From Dryococelus australis (lineage: Eukaryota; Arthropoda; Insecta; Phasmatodea; Phasmatidae), in the NCBI GenBank assembly GCA_029891345.1, contig CM057009.1:291348966-291412965 (forward strand): DNA of 64,000 nt. Reading direction: 5' to 3'. Both the position numbers and the translations under genes were made by a program. Under the pieces are notes generated by a model that saw nothing but the letters and a program-made list of their open reading frames with translations, was not told the DNA's origin and searched no databases. Shown here one piece after another: positions 55,078-64,000 of this stretch. Every line of letters starts with the position of its first letter. The stretch's first letter is position 1.

Positions 55078-55357
55078 TCTATGGCTTAGATAAACTGTAT
55101 TATTATTCAATTAAATTCCTCTTGTTTGTTTCACTGATTACAAAATGTTTGGTTTATATTTTTTCTGTGTAAAAGTTTCAGGTTAATATGATTTTTAGAT
55201 TACTAGAATATCTCGAAAATCATTTGAACCAACGTACTATCGATAACAATATCTGGTTTATTATTTTATGTTTAAATAATCAAGTCATTTTACTCAATTA
55301 AGTTCTTTGCCGACCAATCACAAACGTTCTTCTATAGATCATCATACTCCTCATTGA

Positions 55358-55654
55358 TAGGGTTAGTGGATTTTCGCAAAAAAAATAAGAGTATGCGGTA
55401 GATTTCATTACTGCAAGCACGCAAAAGCATATTTGTCTATTGTCATTGGTTGCTGTCTGCTTGAGAAGTAGTTTTCATATCTGACCTGGCAACTCATAAT
55501 TTGGCAACATCGGCAAGGCTCCTACGTGATTCGTGTGCAAACAGTTAACAACGTCTTAAAAAGTAATTCAGCCAATCAAGATAGGTAAATGACACTACAG
55601 TGTTTTGAAACGCAACTTGTCTTGAAATCTTTTCGTGAAATTTCACTACCCGTA
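55358..55654 (-). mobile_element. MITE-F nested in MITE-H, 7/8 TSD
   Basis: TAGGGTTAGTGGATTTTCGC to TTCGTGAAATTTCACTACCCGTA. Flanks CTCATTGA (55350-55357) and CTCATTGG (55655-55662). MITE-H at 23568-23860 has the corresponding CTCATTGG uninterrupted (minus strand orientation). Confidence 0.9.
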
Positions 55655-55795
55655 CTCATTGGAGAAATGAAATTGGATGGTTGCTTCATCCATGCATGAG
55701 ACCGAATAACGGCAGAAAATAAAAAATCTGTCTGGTGTGTGTAAAGTGCGTTGAGTATTAGCAACAGTCAACATTTTCCCGAGATATGACATAGT

Positions 55796-56050
55796 TAGAC
55801 ATCCGGAATTTTAGCGAATTCATGTGAGAAAAAGCTAAACTCCAAAGTCATGTGCATTTGACTTCCTTTAAGAATTGGTACGCAGTATGTAATACACGCC
55901 TTAGTCGAATTTGAGCCAATAACTAACCTGCAAGTAAACAAGTACCAAATCCCGTGCCACTTAGTCTGGGCTAAAACTGAAGCATCAGCCAATGAGCAAC
56001 TAGCAGAGGCTTGAGTACACAAAGTACTGTGGGTATTTCTGGGGTCTCTA
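55796..56050 (-). mobile_element. MITE-D nested in MITE-H, 7/8 TSD
   Basis: TAGACATCCGGAATTTTAGCG to TTTCTGGGGTCTCTA. Flanks GACATAGT (55788-55795) and GATATAGT (56051-56058). Confidence 0.85.
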
Positions 56051-56063
56051 GATATAGTTTCTA

Positions 56064-56690
56064 GTCATTTATGTGGCACAGAAAAAAAACGGAAACATAA
56101 TGTTGACAAGAAATTATGAATAACTTTGTTATCCAAAAAATGTGACATACTCTGCAGGGAATGATGCACGTCTTTGCTTTTATAACGACCGGTATCTGAG
56201 AAAGAAGTGATATTTTGAATGTTTTCTTTCAACGGGCCGAACCATACGGGAGTCAGAGACGGGTAACAAATGTCCGATTTGTGTCGCGCGCGCAGCCGTG
56301 CTCGGCAGAAAGCCAGCTTGCACGGACGGTGAGCGTAAAAAGTGTGAACTTCACTGCTAAAATATTATTATTCCACAAGGATAAATTGCACCTATTTCCA
56401 AGGAGCACGACGCGGCCGAAATCAATATTCGAGAGCGACTGTGGGTTAAAAGAGAGGCGCGTGAATGGCATGTAAGCGTTGTGGCGAGGGAAAATAAAAA
56501 TGGAACCAGCTCCAGACCCCAACCCCCATACGCAGTGCTGCGGCAGCAGATTTTAAATTAACGGATTTTTTTTGAACGGCAGGGTGTTGAAAAAAGAAAA
56601 TTTCCACAATATCTCGCAGTTCAAGATTTTTATTTTCAGCCTTCAGCACAGAATATAAACATGCACAAAGACGTAATGGCATGGCGGAAC
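56064..56690. other. No recognised feature
   Basis: A CpG-containing stretch at 56230-56480 carries opposing 86- and 89-codon ORFs with no domain I recognise and no other sign of coding. Confidence 0.35.
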
Positions 56691-56772
56691 CTCAGACGTG
56701 GGCGTACCCATTCTCCCATAAGCTGTGCGAGGCTCCGAGAACTGGCCTTGTGCCTGATTGGATACTGCGTAC

Positions 56773-56968
56773 AGGGCCGTGGCGGTGTAGTGGTCAGACT
56801 ACTTGCCTCCCACCTCGGCGAACCGGGTGAGCAGCGAGGTCGCTCCCGGATTCTCACATATGGGAATCGTGCCACTGGTCAGTAGGTTTTCTCGGGGTTC
56901 TCCCGTTCCCCGCCGCTTTTTCATTCCGGCGCTGTTCCGTACTCCGCCCAGATCTCTCCACTCACCCC
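56773..56968 (+). mobile_element. tRNA-derived SINE inside repeat P
   Basis: GGGCCGTGGCGGTGTAGTGG head, AACCGGGTGAGCAGCGAGGTCG (disrupted B box), TGGGAATCGTGCC, CTCGGGGTTCTCCCGTTCCC, CAGATCTCTCCACTCACC. Confidence 0.85.
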
Positions 56969-57025
56969 GCTACAGCGTGCTGCGAAACGATTCCCTATTG
57001 GTTGGGTTGATGGATTTCTAGTAGG

Positions 57026-57318
57026 TAGGGGGAGTGAAATTTCGCAAAAATATTTCAAGAAATGTTATATTTCAAAACACGGTAGGGTCATTTACCTATC
57101 TTGACTGGCTGAATTACTTTTTGACACGTGCTAACTGTGTGCACATGTTTCACGTAGGAGCATTGCCGATATTGCCGAATGCTGAGTGGGCTGGGCAAAT
57201 ATGAAAACGCTTTCGCAAGCATACAACAACCAATGGCTATAGACACACGCCTGCTGGGTGCTTATAGTATTCCAATCTAAAGTGTAATCATATTTTTTTC
57301 GTGAAGAATCAATAGGTA
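57026..57318 (+). mobile_element. MITE-F, first of a tandem pair, perfect TSD
   Basis: 293 bp, TAGGGGGAGTGAAATTTCGC to GTGAAGAATCAATAGGTA. Flanked by CTAGTAGG at 57018-57025 and 57319-57326. Confidence 0.93.
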
Positions 57319-57326
57319 CTAGTAGG

Positions 57327-57619
57327 TAGGGACTGGTATTTTTCGTGAAAATATTTATGGCAATGCTAGACTTCAATATCCTACGTCCACAACCACAATT
57401 TTCCTTCTTAATTGGCTGTGTCTCTATGTGAGAAGACATGTTCTTATTTGACTGGGCCAATCGTAATTAAGTTCTCCGATGCTGTACGTCCATGATTCGC
57501 GGACAGACACTTGGAGCACGTGACATTAAAAATCATTCAACCCCGAAAGCGCATACTGACATAAGTGTTTTGGAGAACAACTGGTCTTGAAATCTTTTCG
57601 CCAAAAACACCTGTCTCTA
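57327..57619 (+). mobile_element. MITE-E, second of the tandem pair, perfect TSD
   Basis: 293 bp, TAGGGACTGGTATTTTTCG to CCAAAAACACCTGTCTCTA. Flanked by CTAGTAGG at 57319-57326 and 57620-57627. Confidence 0.94.
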
Positions 57620-57827
57620 CTAGTAGGCTACAAGGCGCTGATCGGCGAATGGCGTCTCAAACTTTTGCTGGCCAGTGGCACTATTTTCCAGGCATATGTA
57701 GCTGGAGTTCTCGCTGTAAGCGACTGATTCTCGTATTCTTAACTAATCACATGCCTTCGGTGTCCTCAGACTTCACACTGGGCTTTACATAATTTTGTAA
57801 TGTAATTCTAAGACTTTTGGAAATCTC

Positions 57828-57897
57828 GAAGCGGTGTGACAGTTGTTGAACACTGGATTCGCGTTCGGGAGGACCCTGGTTCGATTACCGGCCCAAA
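57828..57897 (+). mobile_element. tRNA-like SINE head of a second type
   Basis: GAAGCGGTGTGACAGTTGTTGA followed by ACTGGATTCGCGTTCGGGAGG and CCTGGTTCGATTACCGGCCC, with clear B-box similarity. No body of the common SINE follows. Confidence 0.5.
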
Positions 57898-57910
57898 AAA
57901 TCTTTATTCC

Positions 57911-58191
57911 TAGGGGTTGTGAAACTTCGCGAAAGGATTTCAAGACAAGTTATATTTCAAAACACGGTAGGGTCATTTACCTATGTTGATTGGCTGAGTT
58001 ACTTCTTGACACGTTCTAAATGTTTGCACGCGAATCACGTAGGAGTCGTTTCTGATGGTGGCCCGGTAAAATATGAAAACTTTTCTCAAGCAGACAGAAA
58101 CCAATGGCTATAAACTAATTGCTGATGGGTGCTTATAGTATTGAAGTACGCCGTAAACGCATATTTTTTTCGCGAAAAATCGCTAGCTCTA
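57911..58191 (+). mobile_element. MITE-F, hAT-type, 7/8 TSD
   Basis: TAGGGGTTGTGAAACTTCGCG to AAAATCGCTAGCTCTA, 281 bp. Flanks TTTATTCC (57903-57910) and CTTATTCC (58192-58199). Confidence 0.9.
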
Positions 58192-58315
58192 CTTATTCCT
58201 GTTTTCAATGTTTTTTTTCCCGGAAATCATTCCATAGGCAAATATCGGGATAATTACTTGTTACAGTATACCGCCGAATTCCTCCCCATTAGCGACTCTA
58301 CAATTCGTTGCTTAA

Positions 58316-58614
58316 CCCATGAATACCATGTGTATACAATCGTGTGCATTACACACGTGTAGGTAATTTTTGGCCTGTGTTGCGCACTGCGCAGTTCAAC
58401 AACCAATGATCTTACATGTAGGTAAATGATTCGCAAAACCGTCTTGCTGGCCTAGGTCATAATTGGTGCAGGTAACTGTACGTGAACATACATCGCTTAC
58501 CGTTCATTGGCTGTGACTACACATGAAGTGTTGTGTCTACTAAGTACAACACGGATCATAAGATTTTTTGTTTGCAACCCCTCAAACCCGTAAATTTAAG
58601 TTGATCTGAAAGGG
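58316..58614 (+). mobile_element. TTAA-flanked (piggyBac-like) MITE, intact
   Basis: 299 bp between TTAA at 58312-58315 and 58615-58618. Ends CCCATGAATACC and CTGAAAGGG. Contains CCAATGAT once at 58403-58410, the site at which its paralog (38291-39136) carries two hAT MITEs. No ORF. Confidence 0.85.
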
Positions 58615-58618
58615 TTAA

Positions 58619-59070
58619 GACTTTATATTACGTTAAAACTTTGCGCTCTGCGCGTAAATATTCAGTGAGATTCAAGACAAGTTATAATTAACCTATGCCA
58701 ATTATATCCACCATTATAGGAATGACATTTTTGTTGGTTTCGGCTTTCCCACTTACTACCGTTCTATTGTTTCGCCCCACATTTGAGACGCTTACTAAAC
58801 TGAATAAAATTCATGATTGGGTTGCTTTAAGCCAATCGAGTCACGAGTTGATAATTTCTCGATCAAACATCATTTCATGTGTATCAATAAATGCTGCCTA
58901 TGTTATTCATTTGAGTTGTTATTAAATTATTGTTATTATTTATTTAAGGCAAATAGTGCCGATGTGCTGTAATGTTATTTTAAGATCCTGACATGCATTA
59001 GCAAAACAATGGATTAAAGCCATGCGAATTTTGTTTTCAGAAGCCGATAATTTTTCATTTTTGTCGTAGC
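58619..59070. other. No recognised feature
   Basis: The 76-codon ORF at 58695-58925 has hydrophobic content but no motif, and it sits in repetitive surroundings. I do not call it. Confidence 0.4.
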
Positions 59071-59343
59071 TAGAGACTCGAGAATTTCGTGGGTTCGTTT
59101 CTGGACAAGTTGTAATTCACACAAATGTACGTTCTTGTTACTTTTGTAATTGTTCGACGTATTATTTGACACCTCTTGGAGACAAATGAGCCGATAACAA
59201 ACATGCAATAAATTGTGCGCCGAGTAACCGAATTTTACTACCACAGCAATTAACCAATACACAGTTGATATCTGTATGAGAGTTTATAAGACTGTGAATT
59301 CTAGTCTACAGGTCACTGAACTCGCGCATTCTTCAGGTCTGTA
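59071..59343 (-). mobile_element. MITE-B, reverse orientation, 5/8 TSD
   Basis: TAGAGACTCGAGAATTTCGTG to CATTCTTCAGGTCTGTA. Flanks GTCGTAGC and ATCAGAGC. The right end is MITE-A-like, showing how close A and B are. Confidence 0.85.
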
Positions 59344-60714
59344 ATCAGAGCTTGAGTTCACTCGCGCATAGTGTTCTGAGTGGTAAAACTTACATTTACT
59401 ATCGGAAGCTCGTGTACCGTAGGTAGCGCTTTACAGGCGCCGTTAACGTAATACTTAAGAATACACAAGTGAAACAGAAACATGTATATATTCTGAATTA
59501 TAGCCAAGCACTCAGTCAAAAAAATTTTCCTTAATTTTTACGGAAAAGTGCTGGGAAAAAATTTATCCAGAAGTGCTTGTAAATTATCCATAAAATTACG
59601 GAAATATTGATTTTCAAAATCTTACTGTCCGTAATTTTCGTAGGACTTCCCGTGGATTGACGCAACCTCTCCGTTAATTTCCTTGTTAGTTTTTTTTAAA
59701 TTCCAGACTTAAAAAATAGATGATTGAAATTCTTTAATATTCTTTGGGGGGGGGGGGGGGTGTTCCATTTTGTATAAAAAATAAACTTAAAATGGTTCAA
59801 ATATGTTATATCTGTACGAAATTTGAACCCGAGTCTACATGTCAGAGGTACATGACTTAGACTATTTACGTACAACTTCTCATAATGTTCTGAGGTATAA
59901 TTTTTGTATTTCTACGACTGTCACATTATCAGTTTTTTCGGGTTCCATTTAAGTTAGTGTATTTAAGCGTTGCTAAAAGGTACAGAATCCTGATGCTGAT
60001 TTCTGACGTTGGAAAGAATAGGTCTTAGTGGCGTGGATAACCTAACTACCTCAGAAACGATAATTTTCTGGTTTGCAGTGGCGGAGAAATCGTCATATAG
60101 ACTCGGCATTGTTCGTCCGCGGAACCCGAAGCTATGGTATTTTGCCTTTACGGAGTAAGCTCCGTTTCTTGTCATTTCAGATTGCGTTTCCGTATAACCC
60201 TTTGAGAATATCATATAATTATCAGCACTTAGGACAAGGTTGAAGTGAGCTGCCTATATTCTCTGTTACAACAATATCAGTTGTGTTGGTCGCTATTGTT
60301 CACTTACCATTGCCCTATTGGTCCTGGCTACACCGTACACGCTTACAGTACTCTGCAACGTTTATTATTGGCTGGCCTCAGCCAATGAAGGCGCGCGTTG
60401 TCTGTGTACCAATTAATGTGTCCCGACAGATGTAACAAGTTTTACAATACAGCGGGTTCGTTTGAGAAATTATAAAAAGAATCGTTTTATTTATAAGAAC
60501 AGAAATGCTAACTAGTAATAATTATTTTACCTATATTCCGATAGAGTTCAGCGAAATAGTAAAACTATAAAATTGTGAGATGTGTTTTCAAGAGCAAAGA
60601 AATGTTAATCTATACGTAGCCCCGAGTATATACGTGCATACTCCTCAAAGGGTTATTTAACGTACATTACCTAAAAATTTCCGTAAATATCACATTTTTA
60701 ACCATGCGCGCCAA
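59344..60714. other. No recognised gene; G-run at 59745-59761
   Basis: Contains a run of about 17 G, and TACGGAAA / TTTCCGTAA words near 59540-59640 and 60675. Otherwise unmatched. Short ORFs without domains. Confidence 0.4.
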
Positions 60715-60900
60715 GAATAGGACTGAACGCCGTTCGCCGTTCACCGCTCGCGTCCTGTATGCTTACTAACTAGGCGGAGGCCCGACCAACAGGCTATGTT
60801 CCGCAACATGCGTCCTCCAATCAGACTCAATGCCCGTTCCCACAGCTTCGCATGGCCAATGAGCTACAGAGTATGCCTACGTGAAAGAAAATGACAAGCA
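60715..60900 (-). repeat. Repeat P, copy 5 (inverted)
   Basis: The reverse complement carries GTAGGCATACTCTGTAGCTC, CTGATTGGAGGACGC, TAGTTAGTAAGCATACAGG in P order. Confidence 0.5.
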
Positions 60901-61109
60901 ATTTCACTTAAAAATACTTACCAGCTCTGTGTGTCGGACGTGGAGGTGACACGATCTGACATTCCGACTACATCGAGATTCAAATTACTTCAGTTCAGAC
61001 CTTGCTTTCAGGTTATGCCACCATAGCTACCTAGTCGCCTTAGCAGCTGAATTTTGGGTTTTGAATTCGAGCTAAACTGCTAGCGTTCATGCCGCTTTTA
61101 AATATAAGT

Positions 61110-61683
61110 AAGACAAGGAAAATTTGGCATTTTAAAAGAGTTGTAGACTAGACTCCACGGTCCTATGTGTTATCGAGCCTGAGCTTTCCGTTCGTTGGCT
61201 GCTGTCACATTATGTAGTCAGTTTTATCTCAGAGCAGTTGGCGTGGGATTCGGTGCTTATTTCCTTGCAGGCATGTTATTGGCTCATAGTTAGAGACCCC
61301 GGTAATTTCGCGGATTCATTTGGCATCAAGCTAGACTCCACAATTCTTCGCGTACTAGAGCTTCATTTAGTTGTTCATTGGCCGATACCACACTTTCATT
61401 GCAGGCCAGGAAGAATAGTATTCGGTCCTAGTTTTCTTGTAGGTCAGTTATTGGTTACAATTTGTCCACGGTGTGTCTTACAAATTGCGATCCAATTGAG
61501 AGAGAAAGTCAAATGTACACGTGTTTGAAGTCTAGCTTATCCTCAAATGAAAACGCGAAATGTCAGTCTCTCTACTTATAGTTCACCTGTGTGTGTCTGA
61601 TATAATTGAAAATATGATATAAATGTAGGCCTACGTGAGTTTGACTTCTAGCTTGTTCTAAAATGATTTCGCGAGAATTTATA
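61110..61683 (+). mobile_element. MITE-C-like element hosting MITE-D
   Basis: 61110-61290 (GAGTTGTAGACTAGACTCCAC, TATTTCCTTGCAGGCATGTTATTGG) and 61583-61683 (GTTTGACTTCTAGCTTGTTC, ATGATTTCGCGAGAATTTATAG) are its two parts. Outer ends are decayed. Confidence 0.6.
61291..61574 (+). mobile_element. MITE-D, 7/8 TSD, nested
   Basis: TAGAGACCCCGGTAATTTCGCG (first 20 bases shown in part) to TGTCAGTCTCTCTA. Flanks CTCATAGT (61283-61290) and CTTATAGT (61575-61582). Confidence 0.87.
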
Positions 61684-61716
61684 GTCCATATATATATATA
61701 TATAAGTATACACACT

Positions 61717-62061
61717 GGGAAAATGCGAAACTTTTTTGAGCCATACTTTTCTCGAAAACATTCTACTTCCTCGGACATTTAATGACGGGATTGGGTTTGA
61801 TGTTCTTTTTATGTCGAGCAATATTAAGGTGTAAAGAAATATCATTTCTGGATGGTCCTGTAATTCAATTCGTCTCGTCCCAATTCTTCGCACATTGGCA
61901 ACAAGTTTTATACTTCGAAGTATGAGAATCCTATTTTGCCCTGTGAAACGGGATTGAGCTTCATATAAGCACGACAGCCAATACCGAAATAAAACTATAT
62001 TTCGTGTCTACAGATCGTTTGAATCTAAGAAGAGTTCGACTTCCTTGCTATAAACTATCGA
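61717..62061 (+). mobile_element. MITE-H, diverged, followed by MITE-G
   Basis: TATACACACTGGGAAAATGCG start, TTTTTTGAGCCATAC, then 61977-62061 (CCAATACCGAAATAAAACT, TAAGAAGAGTTCGACTTCC, TATAAACTATCG) matching the family's 3' end. Confidence 0.6.
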
Positions 62062-62356
62062 CTGGGACACCCGATCTTCGCGAAAAACTTTCATGACCAG
62101 GTGTATTTAATAACACTTGAGCGCAGATACGCATTATTGATTATATCATCTAGGCGTTGGGCTTCTTAGGTTTCAGCCCGCGAATCACAGACGTGTAGTA
62201 TTGGAGTAACCTGATTCTGATTGGCAAGTCAAGTATGGAAATATCTTCTCATAGCGACATTGCGCCAATAATCAAAATAAATCTGCTGCTATGCCCGTAT
62301 AGGTTATTGAAACGTAGCATATAGGGAAATCTTTTCGCAAATTTTGTGTGTCCCTA
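62062..62356 (-). mobile_element. MITE-G flanked by 85-bp direct repeats
   Basis: CTGGGACACCCGATCTTCGCG to TTTTGTGTGTCCCTA. No 8-bp duplication. Instead the MITE-H 3' segment occurs before it (61977-62061) and after it (62357-62445). Confidence 0.75.
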
Positions 62357-62445
62357 CCAATACCGAAAGAAAACTCCATTCCTTGTTTACAGTTCTTCTG
62401 AAGCTAAGAAGAGTCAAATTTCCCTGCCATAAACCATCGTCTCTA
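62357..62445 (+). mobile_element. MITE-H right-end segment, second copy
   Basis: CCAATACCGAAAGAAAACT, TAAGAAGAGTCAAATTTCCC, CCATAAACCATCGTCTCTA. It retains the terminal CTCTA that the first copy lacks. Confidence 0.7.
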
Positions 62446-64000
62446 GGAAAAATTTCAGGTTATAATAAATCTTAAGGTGTCTCTCGACTGGCCTGCTGAC
62501 GAAAAACGGGTATTTTAACAGTTGTTGATACTTTTCAATACATTACCTTATTTCCGTGTGTAATACATGTAGATTTTTATTCACTACAAGTGATATAAGT
62601 TTCATGCAATTGTGTGTTCTTTGGCTAAGAAAAAATATTTTCTCTATTAGCTCTCGAATTTGCTGTCGCAATGTTTTCGTTATTTAGGAATAAATACTAA
62701 AAGACTTAACAAAGTGAACTATTGAATGCCAAAATTCTTTGTTACTAGCTGCTGAAATGAATATGTAAAATTCACCTAAGAGAAATTATTTTCACATTAA
62801 TTGTGAAATTCCTGGCAAATCGAACCTATTTATGTACATGAAAATGTTAAGTGTTTTGGAGTTTAAAAAAATTTATTTTTGGTATATTTTCTTAATGTAG
62901 TATTGCTGCGTTACTACCGCTTCAGGTTAGTAAGTGCTCTAGATTTTTATGTGATAACTTTACAAGAATAGATGTTTTGAATATGGCAGGAAATTAAGTG
63001 AAAATTATCAAAACGAATGCATTTTAAGGTATGAAATTATGTTAACGAAGTATTTAAGAACTGACTAAAGTTACTCATAAATATAAAATAATGAGCTAAG
63101 AAGTAGCCTGTTACCTTAATGAACAACTATTATTAAGATTCCCACTCCTGCCCTGGGTTGGTCTTGAACAATCACCATCAAAACTGCTGCCAGCAACTTG
63201 ATACGAGCATGAACCCTCCGTAGTGACGGCAACTTAACCCCTAGCGGAAATCAGAGCACTGTGATGTAATATAGCACGTGATTAATAGGGCACGTTATAA
63301 GCATGCACTTGTGAACGCGGCTAGTGCTGAAGTTTCGGGTGCATGCAAACGAGGATAACAACCTATACTTCCTCTCGTGAAACTTGGTAAGTAATGAGTG
63401 TTCGTACTGAGGCAAGGTGCGAGCATTAAACCTAGGAAAGGGGCGAAAACTCGTACACGTTTAAAAAGCTAAGCAATTCGACATCGAAAAGGCCAACTCC
63501 ATCTGAGAATACCTTTGTAAAATATACGTATAGAGAATATTATGTAAAAAAAAAAAAAAACGTGCATTCCAAATGCGTATTAATTCCTAGTCCCAAAATT
63601 GAATAAAGTTTACTTACCAACAGTAACATCAAAATCACTCGGTTTGAATACGTCGGTACGCAAGTTTTATATAATTACTCAGTAAATTTATTATGTTGTT
63701 TTAAAAATAATTCTGAAGAAAGTAGAAGCGAAAAAAATGTATTTACCTTACAAGATATTGTTGTATTTTTACAATATCGTGTTCTATTAACTAAAACAAA
63801 CAAAACATTTTTTTTTTTGTAATAAATATGACCGTCTACAGAAACCGAGAGAAACATTTAAACATTTACTTGAGGTACTGCACAAGACCGTATTGTAAAA
63901 TGTTCTCTAAATTACATGCCGTTTTGTAAAACTTAAATATGCATAAATTTACAAAAAGGCTCCGTGATTTTTTTCTACTTTAAAGTTTCAACGCGTCTCA
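62446..64000. other. No recognised feature
   Basis: AT-rich. A GC-richer part at 63140-63450 has no ORF and no repeat match. An A-run lies near 63547. No element ends seen. Confidence 0.45.

Larger units (their letters stand above)
55196..56063 (+). mobile_element. MITE-H hosting MITE-F and MITE-D
   Basis: Left part (TAGATTACTAGAATATCTCG, TTTGAACCAACG, CCGACCAATCACAAACG) to 55357, middle 55663-55795 (TTGCTTCATCCATGCATGAGACC, TTAGCAACAGTCAACATTTTCCC), and a short right end after 56050. Removing the two insertions leaves the MITE-H order of 23568-23860. Confidence 0.7.
56690..57745 (+). repeat. Repeat P, copy 4, with SINE and two MITEs inserted
   Basis: P words at 56696-56771 (GACGTGGGCGTACCCATTC, GTGCCTGATTGGATACTGCG), 56976-57017 (CCTATTGGTTGGGTTGATGG) and 57628-57745 (CAAGGCGCTGATCGGCGAATGG, GCTGGCCAGTGGCACTATTTT) reconstruct one P copy when the SINE (56773-56968) and the MITE pair (57026-57619) are removed. 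Confidence 0.6.

Overview
ORGANISM AND CHARACTER. This is an AT-rich eukaryotic nuclear window with almost no intact protein-coding sequence. It is dominated by short non-autonomous transposons: tRNA-derived SINEs, several hAT-type MITE families with 8-bp target duplications, TA- and TTAA-flanked MITEs, foldback elements and satellites. Degenerate TTAGG-like runs (around 12005, 31850 and 32600) and the SINE architecture suggest an arthropod, probably an insect with a large genome. That is inference only; no host gene fixes the species. Local family names MITE-A to MITE-H are mine. They are defined by their ends: A TAGAGACCTGAA, B TAGAGACCCGAG, C TAGGGATAGGAA, D TAGAGACCCCGG, E TAGGGACAGGTG, F TAGGGnnAGTGAAA, G TAGGGACAC, H TAGAGATnATGG. 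LAYOUT. 1-4400: a palindromic foldback structure with minisatellite arms; a decayed zinc-finger gene (1488-2200); a second member of the same C2HC zinc-finger family (2650-3020) behind a promoter-like repeat and broken by a 7-bp duplication; then ATGGCGG-rich repeats. 4400-16400: MITEs, an interrupted SINE, a TA-flanked element with a tRNA-like core, a long palindrome, a poly-A tract and a 74-bp satellite. 16400-30700: SINEs including a head-to-head inverted pair, the second copy of a rearranged foldback element, several MITEs, and one short GC-rich exon-like ORF (23304-23546). 30784-34280: a 3.5-kb element with terminal inverted repeats and an AT-rich core. 34300-64000: a dense mosaic of MITEs, many nested, plus micro- and minisatellites. 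MAIN OBSERVATION. At several loci two different hAT-type MITEs lie back to back, separated by a single 8-mer that is also the outer target duplication on both sides, so the 8-mer occurs three times. The clearest is 57018-57627 (three identical CTAGTAGG copies). At 38492-39049 the host is itself a TTAA-flanked MITE whose uninterrupted paralog at 58316-58614 carries the 8-mer once. The same pattern, less complete, appears at 23560-24169, 6045-6421 and 47217-48101. The families share the YARNG-type terminus, an internal TTCGCG word, an AT-centred 8-bp target and paired ATTGG/CCAAT pentamers, as expected if one transposase mobilised them all. No transposase gene is in the window. LIMITS. All comparisons were made by eye between sequences in the window. 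No database search was possible, so family novelty is untested and approximate edges are stated as such.
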